Part shown: positions 8,248 to 16,842 of the stretch, piece by piece
Numbering within the stretch: position 1 is the first letter of the stretch
Layout: every line of letters begins with the position of its first letter
Origin: JAVBOO01 sp031550435
GTDB taxonomy: Bacteria > Bacillota > Clostridia > Lachnospirales > WRAX01
Direction of reading: 5' to 3'
DNA: 64,000 bases
Assembly (NCBI GenBank): GCA_031550435.1
Contig: JAVBOO010000012.1
Span: 1-64,000, forward strand
Position numbers and translations under genes: made by a program
Notes under the pieces: generated by a model
Seen by the model: only the letters and a program-made list of their open reading frames with translations
Told to the model about the DNA's origin: nothing
Databases searched by the model: none

Positions 8248-9582
8248 CTATAATAATTTTCTGTTCTTCATTCTCCCGTTCACGGTCTTTCCGAAACCCA
8301 GCGGATGACCGTCGCAGCAAAACAAATTATAACCCTCTGCAGTACCCGCGTCAAACGAAAGTCCTGCCAAATAATCGGAAACCTGCCTGCTTTCCGAATC
8401 AAAGCTGACGGTTCCCGAAAAATCGTCGGATCTGAGCGCCATGGCTAAGGCCTGCGACGGTTCGAACTTAGCACCCTTTACCTCTCCCAGATACAGCCCG
8501 GGCCTTACAACTTTTATTCCACGCATATCCGGCAGGTCTTCCGGCAATAAATACAAATGATCCTTTCGCCGCTCAAAGCGCTCGGATACAAAGAATCCGT
8601 CCGAAATATACTTTGACCGAAACTCACCGAACTCTGCGCCCGCGGCTGACTTGACCGTTTCGTTCTTGTCGTATCGAGTGAAACGACCGTCTTTTTTCCT
8701 GAATATCGCCGTGAAGTGCCCTTCCCCCTTTGCTTTGTGAGGGAAAATCCTTGCGCAGCCGGTAAAGCCGTTGAGCCCGGCAGATATGCCGTGTTTCCGT
8801 GTTTCTGCGGAAACAAGCTCAAATTCTCCGAACAACCCGAGAAATTTTTCAACCGTCCCTTCGTTTTCGGTCGTGTTGAATGTACAGGTCGAATACGACA
8901 TCATGCCGCCTTGCTTAAGCATTTTTGCGCAGGACACGAGTATGTCGAGCTGGATAACCGAGCATTCCGAGGGGCTGTATCTCTCCCACTCCGAAACGGC
9001 TCCCGTGTCCTTCCGGAACATGCCCTCTCCCGAACAGGGAGCATCGACCAGTATTTTGTCAAAAAAACCGGGCAAACGCAGAGAAAGTCTCTCGGGGACA
9101 TCGTTAGTCACAACGCAGTTTTTTATTCCGGCCTGCTCGATGTTTTTTACAAGCGGTATACATCTCGAGGCCTTGTTATCGTTAGAAACTATCAAGCCCG
9201 TTCCTTTAAGCTTGGAGGCGAGCTGAGTCGTCTTCCCGCCCGGGGCGGCGCAAATATCGAGAACCTTGTCGCCTTCGCGTATTTCGAGCAAAGCCGCCGG
9301 AAGCATTGCGGAAGGCTCCTGTATATAGAAAAGCCCCGCCTGATACAGAGCAGACTTCGATGGCCTGTCCCCCTCGGAAAAATAAAACCCCGTATCGCAC
9401 CACGGGACGCGCTCGTTCAAAAATTTAAGCTTTGACTCCAAAAAGTATGCGTCGGTCTTTAGCTCGTTTACCCTGAGCCCGCTAACGCCCGGCATGGAGA
9501 GCGACTTGATAAACTCCCCGTACTCGGACTCTCCAAACATGTTCTTCATAGAGCTGTGAAATTTTTCCGGTAATTCTTTCAT
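8248..9582 (-). CDS. rsmF: RsmF-type 16S rRNA m5C methyltransferase
   Basis: This 444-residue member of the RsmB/RsmF/NOP2 family makes 5-methylcytosine in rRNA. SAM motif I, DICAAPGGKTTQLA, is at about 109-122. The two family cysteines are visible: in DAPCSGEGMFRK (motif IV) and in STCTF (motif VI, catalytic nucleophile). The C-terminal region ends with the PUA-like segment DGHPLGFGKTVNGRMKN typical of RsmF rather than RsmB. It is the first gene of the minus-strand series. The start is supported by the AGGAAAAAAATCAAATG context, whose ribosome binding site is modest. Confidence 0.9.
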   Translation of the reverse strand: MKELPEKFHSSMKNMFGESEYGEFIKSLSMPGVSGLRVNELKTDAYFLESKLKFLNERVPWCDTGFYFSEGDRPSKSALYQAGLFYIQEPSAMLPAALLEIREGDKVLDICAAPGGKTTQLASKLKGTGLIVSNDNKASRCIPLVKNIEQAGIKNCVVTNDVPERLSLRLPGFFDKILVDAPCSGEGMFRKDTGAVSEWERYSPSECSVIQLDILVSCAKMLKQGGMMSYSTCTFNTTENEGTVEKFLGLFGEFELVSAETRKHGISAGLNGFTGCARIFPHKAKGEGHFTAIFRKKDGRFTRYDKNETVKSAAGAEFGEFRSKYISDGFFVSERFERRKDHLYLLPEDLPDMRGIKVVRPGLYLGEVKGAKFEPSQALAMALRSDDFSGTVSFDSESRQVSDYLAGLSFDAGTAEGYNLFCCDGHPLGFGKTVNGRMKNRKLL

Positions 9583-9689
9583 TTGATTTTTTTCCTTTAT
9601 GAAGTTATATTATTATCCGGCTTTACAGGGCATGTCCAAAAAACAGTTTGATAGACTCAAACATCACGGGCAAGCGCCTAAAATTGGAA

Positions 9690-9807
9690 GTGTTGAAAAT
9701 TGCGCACGAAACCCACTTTAGTTGGTTGAGCGAGCGGCGCTATCCATTGAAAAATGGTGTTTTTCCATTTTTAATGGATAGCCGCAAGGCGATTTTTCAA
9801 CATGCCC
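9690..9807 (+). repeat. Dispersed repeat family B, full copy
   Basis: The ends are inverted: TGTTGAAAATTGCG at the left, CGATTTTTCAACATG at the right. Inside is a long hairpin, GCTATCCATT...AATGGATAGC, with inner arms AAAATGG/CCATTTT. About 118 bp, non-coding, MITE-like architecture. Confidence 0.8.
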
Positions 9808-9835
9808 AAATTCGGTTTTTTCTTTTGAGCTGTTG

Positions 9836-9942
9836 ATGCGACAATTAAACCGGTCGCTAAACTTGTCGCCTCAATCCCCCTTAGGCCCACAGAGCCGGGC
9901 GGTGTAAGGGGTGGTGATTAAACCGCATGGTTTAACGGGGGG
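9836..9942 (+). repeat. Dispersed repeat family A, copy 2
   Basis: The order is GCGACAATTAAACCGGTCGC, TAAACTTGTCGCCTCAA, CCCCCTTAGGCCC...GTAAGGGG, then the hairpin ATTAAACC-GCAT-GGTTTAA. Best-preserved copy together with 62081-62177. Confidence 0.8.
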
Positions 9943-10042
9943 GCAATACTAAAACTGCGGCTACTTCGAGTAAAAATGAATAATCGGATACCCGCGCCGA
10001 ATAGAATCTGTACAAAACAATTATCAGAAACGGAGGACGCAA

Positions 10043-10279
10043 ATGGTAAGCATAACCGAAGTAACCGTATTCAGCGTTGACAAGAGCGATTGCGAAACTT
10101 GGAGCATCGAAGGGGAAATACTGTTTGAGGAAGATCTGACAACGCCTTTTTCAGCTGTCTACGTACACGAAGACGACGAATTCGAGGATTTCGAAATGGA
10201 AATCAATCCGGGCAGATACGACAAAAACAGGCTGAAGCAATTGATACTCAGAGCTGCTAAAGAGTGCGATGATATATAA
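10043..10279 (+). CDS. Small acidic protein of unknown function
   Basis: This 78-residue protein is rich in Asp and Glu (for example EDDEFEDFEME) and has no membrane segment or signal peptide. The start is well supported: GGAGG lies 8 bp upstream of the ATG. I do not recognise a family. It stands alone between repeats and the convergent metallophosphoesterase gene. Confidence 0.65.
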   Translation: MVSITEVTVFSVDKSDCETWSIEGEILFEEDLTTPFSAVYVHEDDEFEDFEMEINPGRYDKNRLKQLILRAAKECDDI

Positions 10280-10375
10280 ACCGCAAAGCCTTTGCCGCTG
10301 ATTTAGCAGTCATTTATTACTCACCGCAAAACGCGTTGGCAAACCGGTACGAAAAGTACTCTGATACAGTTCGCC

Positions 10376-11089
10376 TCAGAGCAGCCTGAGCGGCCTGAAA
10401 TCCAGATAGTCAGACGAAGTAAGTATATACTCGACGCCTTCTATAACTCCGGTTTCTGCCGCATCACACGCTTTATCGTGCAAATGCCCGAAAATAACTT
10501 TTCGCACGGGATAGCTTTTTATCAGCTCCAAGAATCCGGAACCCTTTACCCTTGAAACATACGGCGGAAAATGCAGAACACAGATAATGTTTTCGGCATT
10601 TTCCCTTACGGCTGCGTCAAAAGAGTTTTTTAGCCTTAGTATCTCCCGGTTGTAGATCTTTGCGTCGTTCGCCTTCACATAGTCCGCCGCTTCGGGGCAA
10701 AGCCAGCCCCTGGTTCCGCAGATATGAAAGCTTTCGTACTTTATGCAGTTGCCCTTCGCCAATAATGCGATTTCGGGATATTTCCCGTAGAATTTCGAAG
10801 CCGAGTCAAACCAATAATCATGATTTCCGAGGCTAATAATTTTTTCGCCGGGCAGGGAGCGAATAAGCTCCATGTCCGGCTCCAACTCTTTCTCACTCAT
10901 TGCCCAAGAAACATCACCGTTAATGATTACGGTGTCGTCGTCCGACACCGTTTCCGCCCAATTACGTATAAGCCTGTCACTGTGATTTTCCCAGTTCCGA
11001 CCAAACACATCCATCGGTTTATTAACCGCCCCGCTCAAATGCAGGTCACCGATAGCGTATAACACATCGCACCCCGTTCCGATATACAC
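10376..11089 (-). CDS. Calcineurin-like metallophosphoesterase
   Basis: The 237-residue protein carries the full metal-site set in order: GDLHLSG, GDVSWAM, GNHDYW, a His in VLHFPP, and GHLH. These bind a dinuclear metal centre that hydrolyses phosphoesters. It resembles the stand-alone clostridial YkuE/YmdB-like single-domain proteins, but the substrate is unknown. It starts 5 bp downstream of the alarmone synthetase stop, so the two are probably co-transcribed. A role in nucleotide signalling is conceivable but is inference. Confidence 0.88.
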   Translation of the reverse strand: MYIGTGCDVLYAIGDLHLSGAVNKPMDVFGRNWENHSDRLIRNWAETVSDDDTVIINGDVSWAMSEKELEPDMELIRSLPGEKIISLGNHDYWFDSASKFYGKYPEIALLAKGNCIKYESFHICGTRGWLCPEAADYVKANDAKIYNREILRLKNSFDAAVRENAENIICVLHFPPYVSRVKGSGFLELIKSYPVRKVIFGHLHDKACDAAETGVIEGVEYILTSSDYLDFRPLRLL

Positions 11090-11094
11090 TGCTT

Positions 11095-11892
11095 TTATGC
11101 CCTGTATATCTCTCTCATAAGCTTAAGCTGCCTGTTAAACTCCATGAGTCTCTCGGCGCTTCCGCTTTCATAAATCTCGTAGAACTCGTTATTAAGCTCT
11201 TCAACTTGTTTCAGCTTGGAATTATAATGCAACACCTGTATATTCTTGAGTATCTCGTCTATAAGCTCGGCCCTGCGATCAACAAGGCTCTGCGCGTCAA
11301 GTATATCTTCTCTTATCTCGTTCATTTCGTTATCGAGCATAGCCGAAGCTTCCGATGTCGTTATCAGTCGTTCCTGGATATGCCTGGGTATGTTGCCCTT
11401 ATACTTATATCTCAAAGAATGTTCAACAGTCGCCCAAAAGTCCATCGAAAGCGTACGTATCTGTATTTCGCATAATGTTTCAAAATAACCGAACGCCGTA
11501 ATTACCGGATACCTGACTATCATATGATAGCTTCTGTATCCGCTCGGCTTTATATTCGTAATATAGTCCCGCTCTTTGATAATCGAGATATCCCTTGTGT
11601 CTCTTTCGCGCACCAGAGAAATCGCCCTCTCGATATCACCGATAAACCTGCAAATTATCCTGACGCCGGCTATGTCTTCGATATCTTCAAAAATTCTGTC
11701 GTTTGGGATTTCTTTGCGTTTAGCCTTTTCTATTATGCTGGATATGCTCTTAACCCTGCCGACAACGCGCTCTATCGGAGATTGTTTATCCAGCTTCTGA
11801 AAACCCAGCGACAGGTTTTCGAGCTTAACCGTTAATTCGTTAACGGTTTGAGCATAAGGCAAAAGCTTTTCGTCCCAGTTAATAATCTCCAT
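11095..11892 (-). CDS. relQ: Small alarmone synthetase (RelQ/YjbM-like)
   Basis: The 265-residue protein is a single RelA/SpoT synthetase domain. It shows IEDIAGVRIICRF, the G-loop-like KPSGYRSYHMIV and the C-terminal EIQIRTLSMDFWATVEHSLRYK typical of small alarmone synthetases. It lacks the HD hydrolase, TGS and ACT domains of Rel. The family transfers pyrophosphate from ATP to GDP or GTP to make (p)ppGpp. It is somewhat longer than Bacillus YjbM (about 211 residues) because of a C-terminal helical extension likely used in oligomerisation. GGGAGG lies just upstream of the ATG. Paired with a metallophosphoesterase. Confidence 0.9.
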   Translation of the reverse strand: MEIINWDEKLLPYAQTVNELTVKLENLSLGFQKLDKQSPIERVVGRVKSISSIIEKAKRKEIPNDRIFEDIEDIAGVRIICRFIGDIERAISLVRERDTRDISIIKERDYITNIKPSGYRSYHMIVRYPVITAFGYFETLCEIQIRTLSMDFWATVEHSLRYKYKGNIPRHIQERLITTSEASAMLDNEMNEIREDILDAQSLVDRRAELIDEILKNIQVLHYNSKLKQVEELNNEFYEIYESGSAERLMEFNRQLKLMREIYRA

Positions 11893-12123
11893 GGTTACCT
11901 CCCGGGGGGTAAATTAAATACCTTGATATTCATAAAAATTCATAGCTAAGCCCTTGTATTTCCAGTGCCTACTATAGCATAAATAATGTCTTCTTTCAAG
12001 AAAATATGAAAAAACTATTCCCAATACGAAAGAAAAATGTTAGAATATCGCATACTCGGTAAGTATCGAGAAAAACACGGTTTTCCGAATAAGCTCAGAC
12101 TAGATTTTTAAGGGGGAAGTTTT

Positions 12124-12609
12124 TTGGGTTGGCTTGATATTTTAATCATTGTCGGTATTATTCTTACCGTCGCAGTCGTTGCGTTGTATTTTCTTAACCG
12201 TTGGGCATCCCGTAAAATGGGAGACAGCCAAAACATGATAGAAAAAACAAAGATGGAAGAAACTATTTATGTTATCGATAAAAAAAGAGATAATATAAAA
12301 AACGTTAACTTAAGCAAAGCGATAGTAGACTCTATACCCAAATACTACAAGTTAATGAAAATGTACTTTGTTCAGGCAAAGGTCGGACCTAAAATTTTTA
12401 CGCTTATGTGCGATAAAAAGGTTTTTAACGCAATTCCTGTCAAGAAAAGCGTTAGGGTTGAAATTGCCGGAATTTATATCGTAAACGTTAAGGGCATGAA
12501 GAGCGAAGCAGAAATGAAAAACGCTAAAAAGGCAAAGCAGGAAAAAGCCAAGGAGCAAGCCAAAGCTGAAGCCGCTGCTGCCAAAAATGACAAAAAGACA
12601 AAGAAATAG
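12124..12609 (+). CDS. Membrane-anchored protein with Lys/Ala-rich tail
   Basis: The 161-residue protein begins at TTG with AAGGGGGAAG 5 bp upstream. Residues about 4-25 form one membrane helix. A compact, soluble middle region follows (TIYVIDKKR... to RVEIAGIYIVNVKG), then a coiled, highly charged tail rich in Lys, Ala and Glu. I do not recognise a named family. It lies 7 bp upstream of the GerMN lipoprotein gene, so the two probably share a transcript and envelope location. Confidence 0.75.
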   Translation: MGWLDILIIVGIILTVAVVALYFLNRWASRKMGDSQNMIEKTKMEETIYVIDKKRDNIKNVNLSKAIVDSIPKYYKLMKMYFVQAKVGPKIFTLMCDKKVFNAIPVKKSVRVEIAGIYIVNVKGMKSEAEMKNAKKAKQEKAKEQAKAEAAAAKNDKKTKK

Positions 12610-12616
12610 GTGACTT

Positions 12617-13681
12617 ATGAAGAGATTTATATCACTCGCGTTAACGCTGATATTCACGGCAGGCTTACTTAGCTCCTGCACAAGCAAAACAGCAACGGCA
12701 AAGGCGACAGAGTATATGGGGCTTAAGCCCGATACATTGTATGTTTACACGGGAGAAGGCAGCGAATACGCGGGGTACTCCGTGTTCAACGACTACATCC
12801 GCGAAAATGAGGGCTTGTACCAACGCCGTCTTCTCCTGTCAAACAATCAATACCTCGGAGAAATTTTCAACTACAAAAACGGAATGTTTACAAACTATTA
12901 CGCCGAGCCGACTCTGACTTACTTCTGGGATATGACTAAAACCACCCCCAACAATACCCTTACCATACTTAAAGAACCCCTGCAGGTTGATACAAGCTGG
13001 GTAAGAGGTTCTTTCAAGCGAGATGTAGACGCTGATGTAAGTATTACCATGAACGCGAAAATCACTTCGATGAACGCTTCCGTAACCGTACCCTACGGTA
13101 CGTTTGAGGCTATGGAGGTAACCATCTCTTACTCTGATAATTCTCAAACAACCAAGGAATACTATGTTAAGGACTTGGGGCTTGTGAAAACAGACGTTGT
13201 GAGCGACAGCATCAGCTACAGCTCAAACCTCTCCGAAGTCAAACCGGGAAGCAGCATGGACATGCAGTTTGCTTACTTCTACCCGACAAGCGCGACAACG
13301 ATAGACTACGAAACAAGAGACTGTAAATTCGAAACAAACTGTGACAGCGCGGCGGTTATACTAAGCGGCTTTAATTCTTACACCGAATACGAAAAAGGCA
13401 GCCTAATCCCTGATGGCACGAAAATCAATTCGGTTTCGTATTCCTCATCGGGTAAGCGCCTTAAAATCGATTTCTCGAAAGAATTTATGCCAATTGGCAT
13501 TTCAAAAGAAGACGAATACGCTATACTGCAATGCGTTGTCAACACTTTGGGCTATATGTTCAACGCAACTTCCGTTGCTATAACTATTGACGGCGGAGCG
13601 TACAAGTCCGAAAACATTGAGCTTGAAACGACACTTTATATACCCGTTGCCGGAGCACCGGAAGAAAGCAGCAATGAGTGA
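12617..13681 (+). CDS. Lipoprotein with C-terminal GerMN domain
   Basis: The 354-residue protein has a lipoprotein signal (MKRF...LLSSC, lipobox Cys at about residue 21). The C-terminal part (about 260-350) shows the GerMN pattern: GTKINSVSYSSSGKRLKIDFS, then the helix AILQCVVNTLG, then VAITIDGG. In B. subtilis GerM this domain acts in sporulation and germination. The middle part (residues about 50-230) is a beta-rich unknown domain. Its last 8 bp overlap the preferred rsmA start. Confidence 0.85.
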   Translation: MKRFISLALTLIFTAGLLSSCTSKTATAKATEYMGLKPDTLYVYTGEGSEYAGYSVFNDYIRENEGLYQRRLLLSNNQYLGEIFNYKNGMFTNYYAEPTLTYFWDMTKTTPNNTLTILKEPLQVDTSWVRGSFKRDVDADVSITMNAKITSMNASVTVPYGTFEAMEVTISYSDNSQTTKEYYVKDLGLVKTDVVSDSISYSSNLSEVKPGSSMDMQFAYFYPTSATTIDYETRDCKFETNCDSAAVILSGFNSYTEYEKGSLIPDGTKINSVSYSSSGKRLKIDFSKEFMPIGISKEDEYAILQCVVNTLGYMFNATSVAITIDGGAYKSENIELETTLYIPVAGAPEESSNE

Positions 13682-14564
13682 TATGAACAGCAAAAACACT
13701 AATTTAACCGCAACACCCGAGAGCAGCGCTTCATACGCATACACGAAAGCGATAACGAATAAGTACGGGATAACCGCTAAAAAAAGCCTCGGCCAGAACT
13801 TCCTGACCGATAACCACGTACTTCAGAAGATTTTACGCTCGGCAGAAATTTGCAAAGACGATACGGTCATCGAGATCGGGCCGGGCATAGGTACCATGAC
13901 GCATGAGCTTTGCAGGCTTGCCAAAAGAGTCGTTGCGGTCGAAATCGACAAAAGCCTGATTCCCGTTTTGACCGAGACTCTTTCAAAATACGATAACCTC
14001 ACCGTTATCAACAACGACATACTCAAGACGGACATAAACGAAATAATAGGAGATGACAAAAGCGTTAAGCTTGTTGCGAATCTGCCATATTATATAACAA
14101 CTCCTATAATCATGCGCATACTCGAAAACGAATATAATATCAAATCGATATGTGTGATGGTGCAAAAAGAAGTCGGAGAACGAATGAGAGCAAAACCGTC
14201 TACAAAAGACTATGGTTCGCTTACCGTTTCTGTCGCCTATTTTGCCGATGCGGAACTTCTCGCGAATGTTCCCCCGAACTGCTTTTTCCCGAGGCCCAAT
14301 GTGGATTCCTGCGTTATTAAGCTAAACGTACTCGAGAAACCCCGGGTTAATGTCAAGGACAGAGAAAAGTTCTTTACTTTTGTTAAGGCCGCATTTTCCA
14401 AACGCAGAAAAACTCTGGTAAACTGTCTCACAAGCTACGAAGGCTTATCGTTGGAAAAAAACGACGTTTTGGCGGCTCTTAATAAGCTCGGGCTTTCAGA
14501 ATCTGTCAGAGGTGAAGCGTTAGATATTACGGAATTTTCGAAAATCGCCGAGGTATTATTATAA
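13674..14564 (+). CDS. rsmA: 16S rRNA dimethyladenosine transferase
   Basis: RsmA/KsgA dimethylates the two adjacent adenines near the 3' end of 16S rRNA. Motifs are GQNFLTD at the N-terminus, SAM motif I EIGPGIGTMTHEL, and the catalytic NLPYYITTP. An open frame extends back to 13587. The ATG at 13674 (MSDMNSKN) is preferred because GGAAGAAAG precedes it and because the extension would lie inside the lipoprotein gene. That gives 296 residues, normal for the family. It overlaps the preceding stop codon by 8 bp. Confidence 0.94.
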   Translation: MSDMNSKNTNLTATPESSASYAYTKAITNKYGITAKKSLGQNFLTDNHVLQKILRSAEICKDDTVIEIGPGIGTMTHELCRLAKRVVAVEIDKSLIPVLTETLSKYDNLTVINNDILKTDINEIIGDDKSVKLVANLPYYITTPIIMRILENEYNIKSICVMVQKEVGERMRAKPSTKDYGSLTVSVAYFADAELLANVPPNCFFPRPNVDSCVIKLNVLEKPRVNVKDREKFFTFVKAAFSKRRKTLVNCLTSYEGLSLEKNDVLAALNKLGLSESVRGEALDITEFSKIAEVLL

Positions 14565-14632
14565 ATCTTTTAACCCACGACCGGTGAACAAGCAAAGTCT
14601 GCTTTTCGGCGATATATTAAGGAGGTATGACC

Positions 14633-14989
14633 ATGTCTGCAAAATACACAAACCAATACGGAACCATTGTTATCGATAACGAGGTGATTTCCCGTATTTC
14701 AGGACTTGCGGCAACCGATTGCTTCGGTATTGTCGGCATGGCCGCCAAGAATGTTAAAGACGGTTTTGTCCAGCTTCTCAAACGCGAAAGCATAACAAAG
14801 GGCATAAGACTGGAATTTGTCGGCGACGCGCTTCATATAGATTTCCATATAATAGTAGAATACGGTACAAATATTTCAACAATAGCCGAAGTCCTTGTCT
14901 CGAACGTAAAATACTGTGTGGAAGAGTTTGTCGGCGTTCCGGTCGAAAAGATCAACATATTTGTTGAGGACGTCAGGGTCGATGCCTAG
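14633..14989 (+). CDS. Asp23/Gls24 family envelope stress protein
   Basis: A protein of about 118 residues covering the single Asp23/Gls24 domain: YGTIVIDNEVISRISGLAA...GIVGMAAK...and IDFHIIVEYGTNI...VEKINIFVEDVR. The ATG at 14633 is chosen over 14627 because AAGGAGG lies 7 bp before it. In Firmicutes this small paralogue (YloU) typically sits directly upstream of fakA/yloV, as here. Its role is not settled; it may be a partner or regulator of fatty acid activation. Confidence 0.92.
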   Translation: MSAKYTNQYGTIVIDNEVISRISGLAATDCFGIVGMAAKNVKDGFVQLLKRESITKGIRLEFVGDALHIDFHIIVEYGTNISTIAEVLVSNVKYCVEEFVGVPVEKINIFVEDVRVDA

Positions 14990-15043
14990 GTGCAGATTTC
15001 GGCATCGCTCTGTTCAATTTACAGCAATTTAGGGGGAAACAAT

Positions 15044-16735
15044 TTGGCTGCAAACACTATAAACGGCAGTTTGCTGAGAAAGATGATATTAAAGGCTTCC
15101 GAAAGCCTGAATGACAATAAAGACGCAATAGACTCGCTTAACGTATTTCCCGTTCCCGACGGGGATACCGGCACAAACATGTCTCTAACGGTTTTGAATG
15201 CCGCACGAGAAGTCGCACGGCTGCCGGAAGACTGCAGCGTTCCCGAAATTGCCCAAACGGCTTCTTTCGGTGCGCTTAAAGGCGCCAGAGGCAACTCGGG
15301 AGTAATACTTTCGCAGCTTTTCAGAGGTTTTGCAAAGGAATTGGAAAACAAGACCTCTGTCTGCACCTCAGACATCGCAAATGCTTTTAAGAGAGCGACC
15401 GACACCGCATATAAGGCGGTTATGAAGCCTAAAGAAGGCACTATACTTACGGTTGCCAGAGAAATCGCGGCGAAAGCTCTCGAGATTTGCTCCGTAACGA
15501 CGGATTTTTCCAAGTTTGCCGGAATTGTGCTTGAGCATGGTTACGCAACGCTCGAAAAAACAAAAGATATGCTGCCGATATTAAAACAGGCAAACGTAGT
15601 CGACGCCGGCGGACTGGGGCTCCTGTGTCTGCTGAAAGGCGCAGCTTCCTGTCTCGAAAGCGAAGTAGTCGTTGACATATCAAAGTTTACATCTGCCGCG
15701 GATTCCAAAACAGAAGTTGACTTCTCAAAGCTCGCTCAGGCCGATGAAAATATTGAGTTTGCCTATTGCACCGAATTCTTTGTTAACTACGAAAAGAATG
15801 AGAGTTTTGATAAAAAAGAAGACGATATGAAAGCCTTTCTTGATAAAATCGGCGATTCCATAGTCGTTGTCGCCGATGATACAATGATGAAAATTCACGT
15901 TCACACAAACGCGCCGGGCGCTATTCTTGAAAAAGCGATAGATTTTGGTTATCTGAGCAATATTAAAATAGAAAACATGCGTTTACAACATAACGAGAAG
16001 ATAAGCTTTTTGAAAGAAGATGAAGACGCTCTGCCGAAAAGCAAGCAGCCGGCGAACTATGTTCACACCGATGAACTAAAGGACTATGCCTTTATCGCCG
16101 TAAGCTCCGGAGAAGGATTTCGGACAATATTCGAATCTCTTAACATCGACGAGATTATCGAGGGCGGCCAAACACTAAACCCAAGCGCGGAAGCTTTTGT
16201 CGATGCGATTGAGCGTATAGCCGCAAAACACATTTTCATATTCCCTAACAACAAAAACATTATCCTTGCCGCGGAACAGGCCTCAACGCTGTGCAAAAGA
16301 GGCAGTGTTCATGTTGTTCCCACAAAATCGATACCTCAGGGCATAAACGCGTTGCTTAACTTTGTGTATGAAGACGATTTAGACTCGAACTTGCATAGGT
16401 TTGAGGAAAGCATAGCGGAGGTTAAAACCGGCCAGATCACGTCGGCCGTCAGAGACACTGTCCTCGGCGACAAGCAAATCAAAAAAGGAGACACGCTTTG
16501 CATTATTGACGGCGACATCGCCGAAGTAGCGCAAAGCCCCGAAAACGGCGTTAAAGCCTTGCTGCGCACTATGCTTGACGACAGCGGCTACCTCAACGTC
16601 TATTTTGGCGAGAACGTGAGCTCCGGGAGTGCCGAAGAGCTCGAAAACTATATTTCGGAAAACTATCCCGATATCGAATTCGAAGTAGCAAGCGGAGGCC
16701 AGCCCGTCTACGACTATATAATTTCTGTTATTTGA
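15044..16735 (+). CDS. fakA: Fatty acid kinase ATP-binding subunit FakA (YloV)
   Basis: The protein has 563 residues from the TTG at 15044, which has AGGGGG 8 bp upstream. The frame remains open back to 14990 without a signal. An N-terminal DhaL/DAK2 domain shows VFPVPDGDTGTNM (DGDTGTN at 39-45, magnesium-ATP site) and ARGNSGVILSQ. A central domain and a C-terminal DegV-like domain follow (from about residue 330). With an acyl-binding FakB, FakA phosphorylates exogenous fatty acids. No FakB gene is in this window. The Asp23-fakA pairing supports the call. Confidence 0.92.
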   Translation: MAANTINGSLLRKMILKASESLNDNKDAIDSLNVFPVPDGDTGTNMSLTVLNAAREVARLPEDCSVPEIAQTASFGALKGARGNSGVILSQLFRGFAKELENKTSVCTSDIANAFKRATDTAYKAVMKPKEGTILTVAREIAAKALEICSVTTDFSKFAGIVLEHGYATLEKTKDMLPILKQANVVDAGGLGLLCLLKGAASCLESEVVVDISKFTSAADSKTEVDFSKLAQADENIEFAYCTEFFVNYEKNESFDKKEDDMKAFLDKIGDSIVVVADDTMMKIHVHTNAPGAILEKAIDFGYLSNIKIENMRLQHNEKISFLKEDEDALPKSKQPANYVHTDELKDYAFIAVSSGEGFRTIFESLNIDEIIEGGQTLNPSAEAFVDAIERIAAKHIFIFPNNKNIILAAEQASTLCKRGSVHVVPTKSIPQGINALLNFVYEDDLDSNLHRFEESIAEVKTGQITSAVRDTVLGDKQIKKGDTLCIIDGDIAEVAQSPENGVKALLRTMLDDSGYLNVYFGENVSSGSAEELENYISENYPDIEFEVASGGQPVYDYIISVI

Positions 16736-16737
16736 CA

Positions 16738-16805
16738 CCTCGGAAGTTATTACCGCTTAAACTACTTACGCGCTTACTTGGGCCAAAAGACGAGCAAAGG
16801 TTGCC
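16738..16805 (+). repeat. Dispersed repeat family D, degenerate copy
   Basis: CTCGGAAGTTATTACCGCTTAA, then CTTACGCGCTTACTTGGG, resemble the family D segments at 26930-26975. It begins 2 bp after the fakA stop codon. Confidence 0.5.
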
Positions 16806-16842
16806 GCAGTCTTGGCAAACATTTACATTCGGGTGATTATAA

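Larger units (their letters stand above)
9583..10042. other. Divergent intergenic region filled by repeats
   Basis: It contains a complete family B element (9690-9807) followed after about 28 bp by a family A element (9836-9942). The remainder shows only the ribosome binding site of the next gene. Open frames inside the repeats are not credible genes. Confidence 0.6.

Noticed and set aside
8716..9435. 239-codon frame antisense to rsmF
   Set aside because: Shadow frame within a gene with strong family motifs on the other strand.
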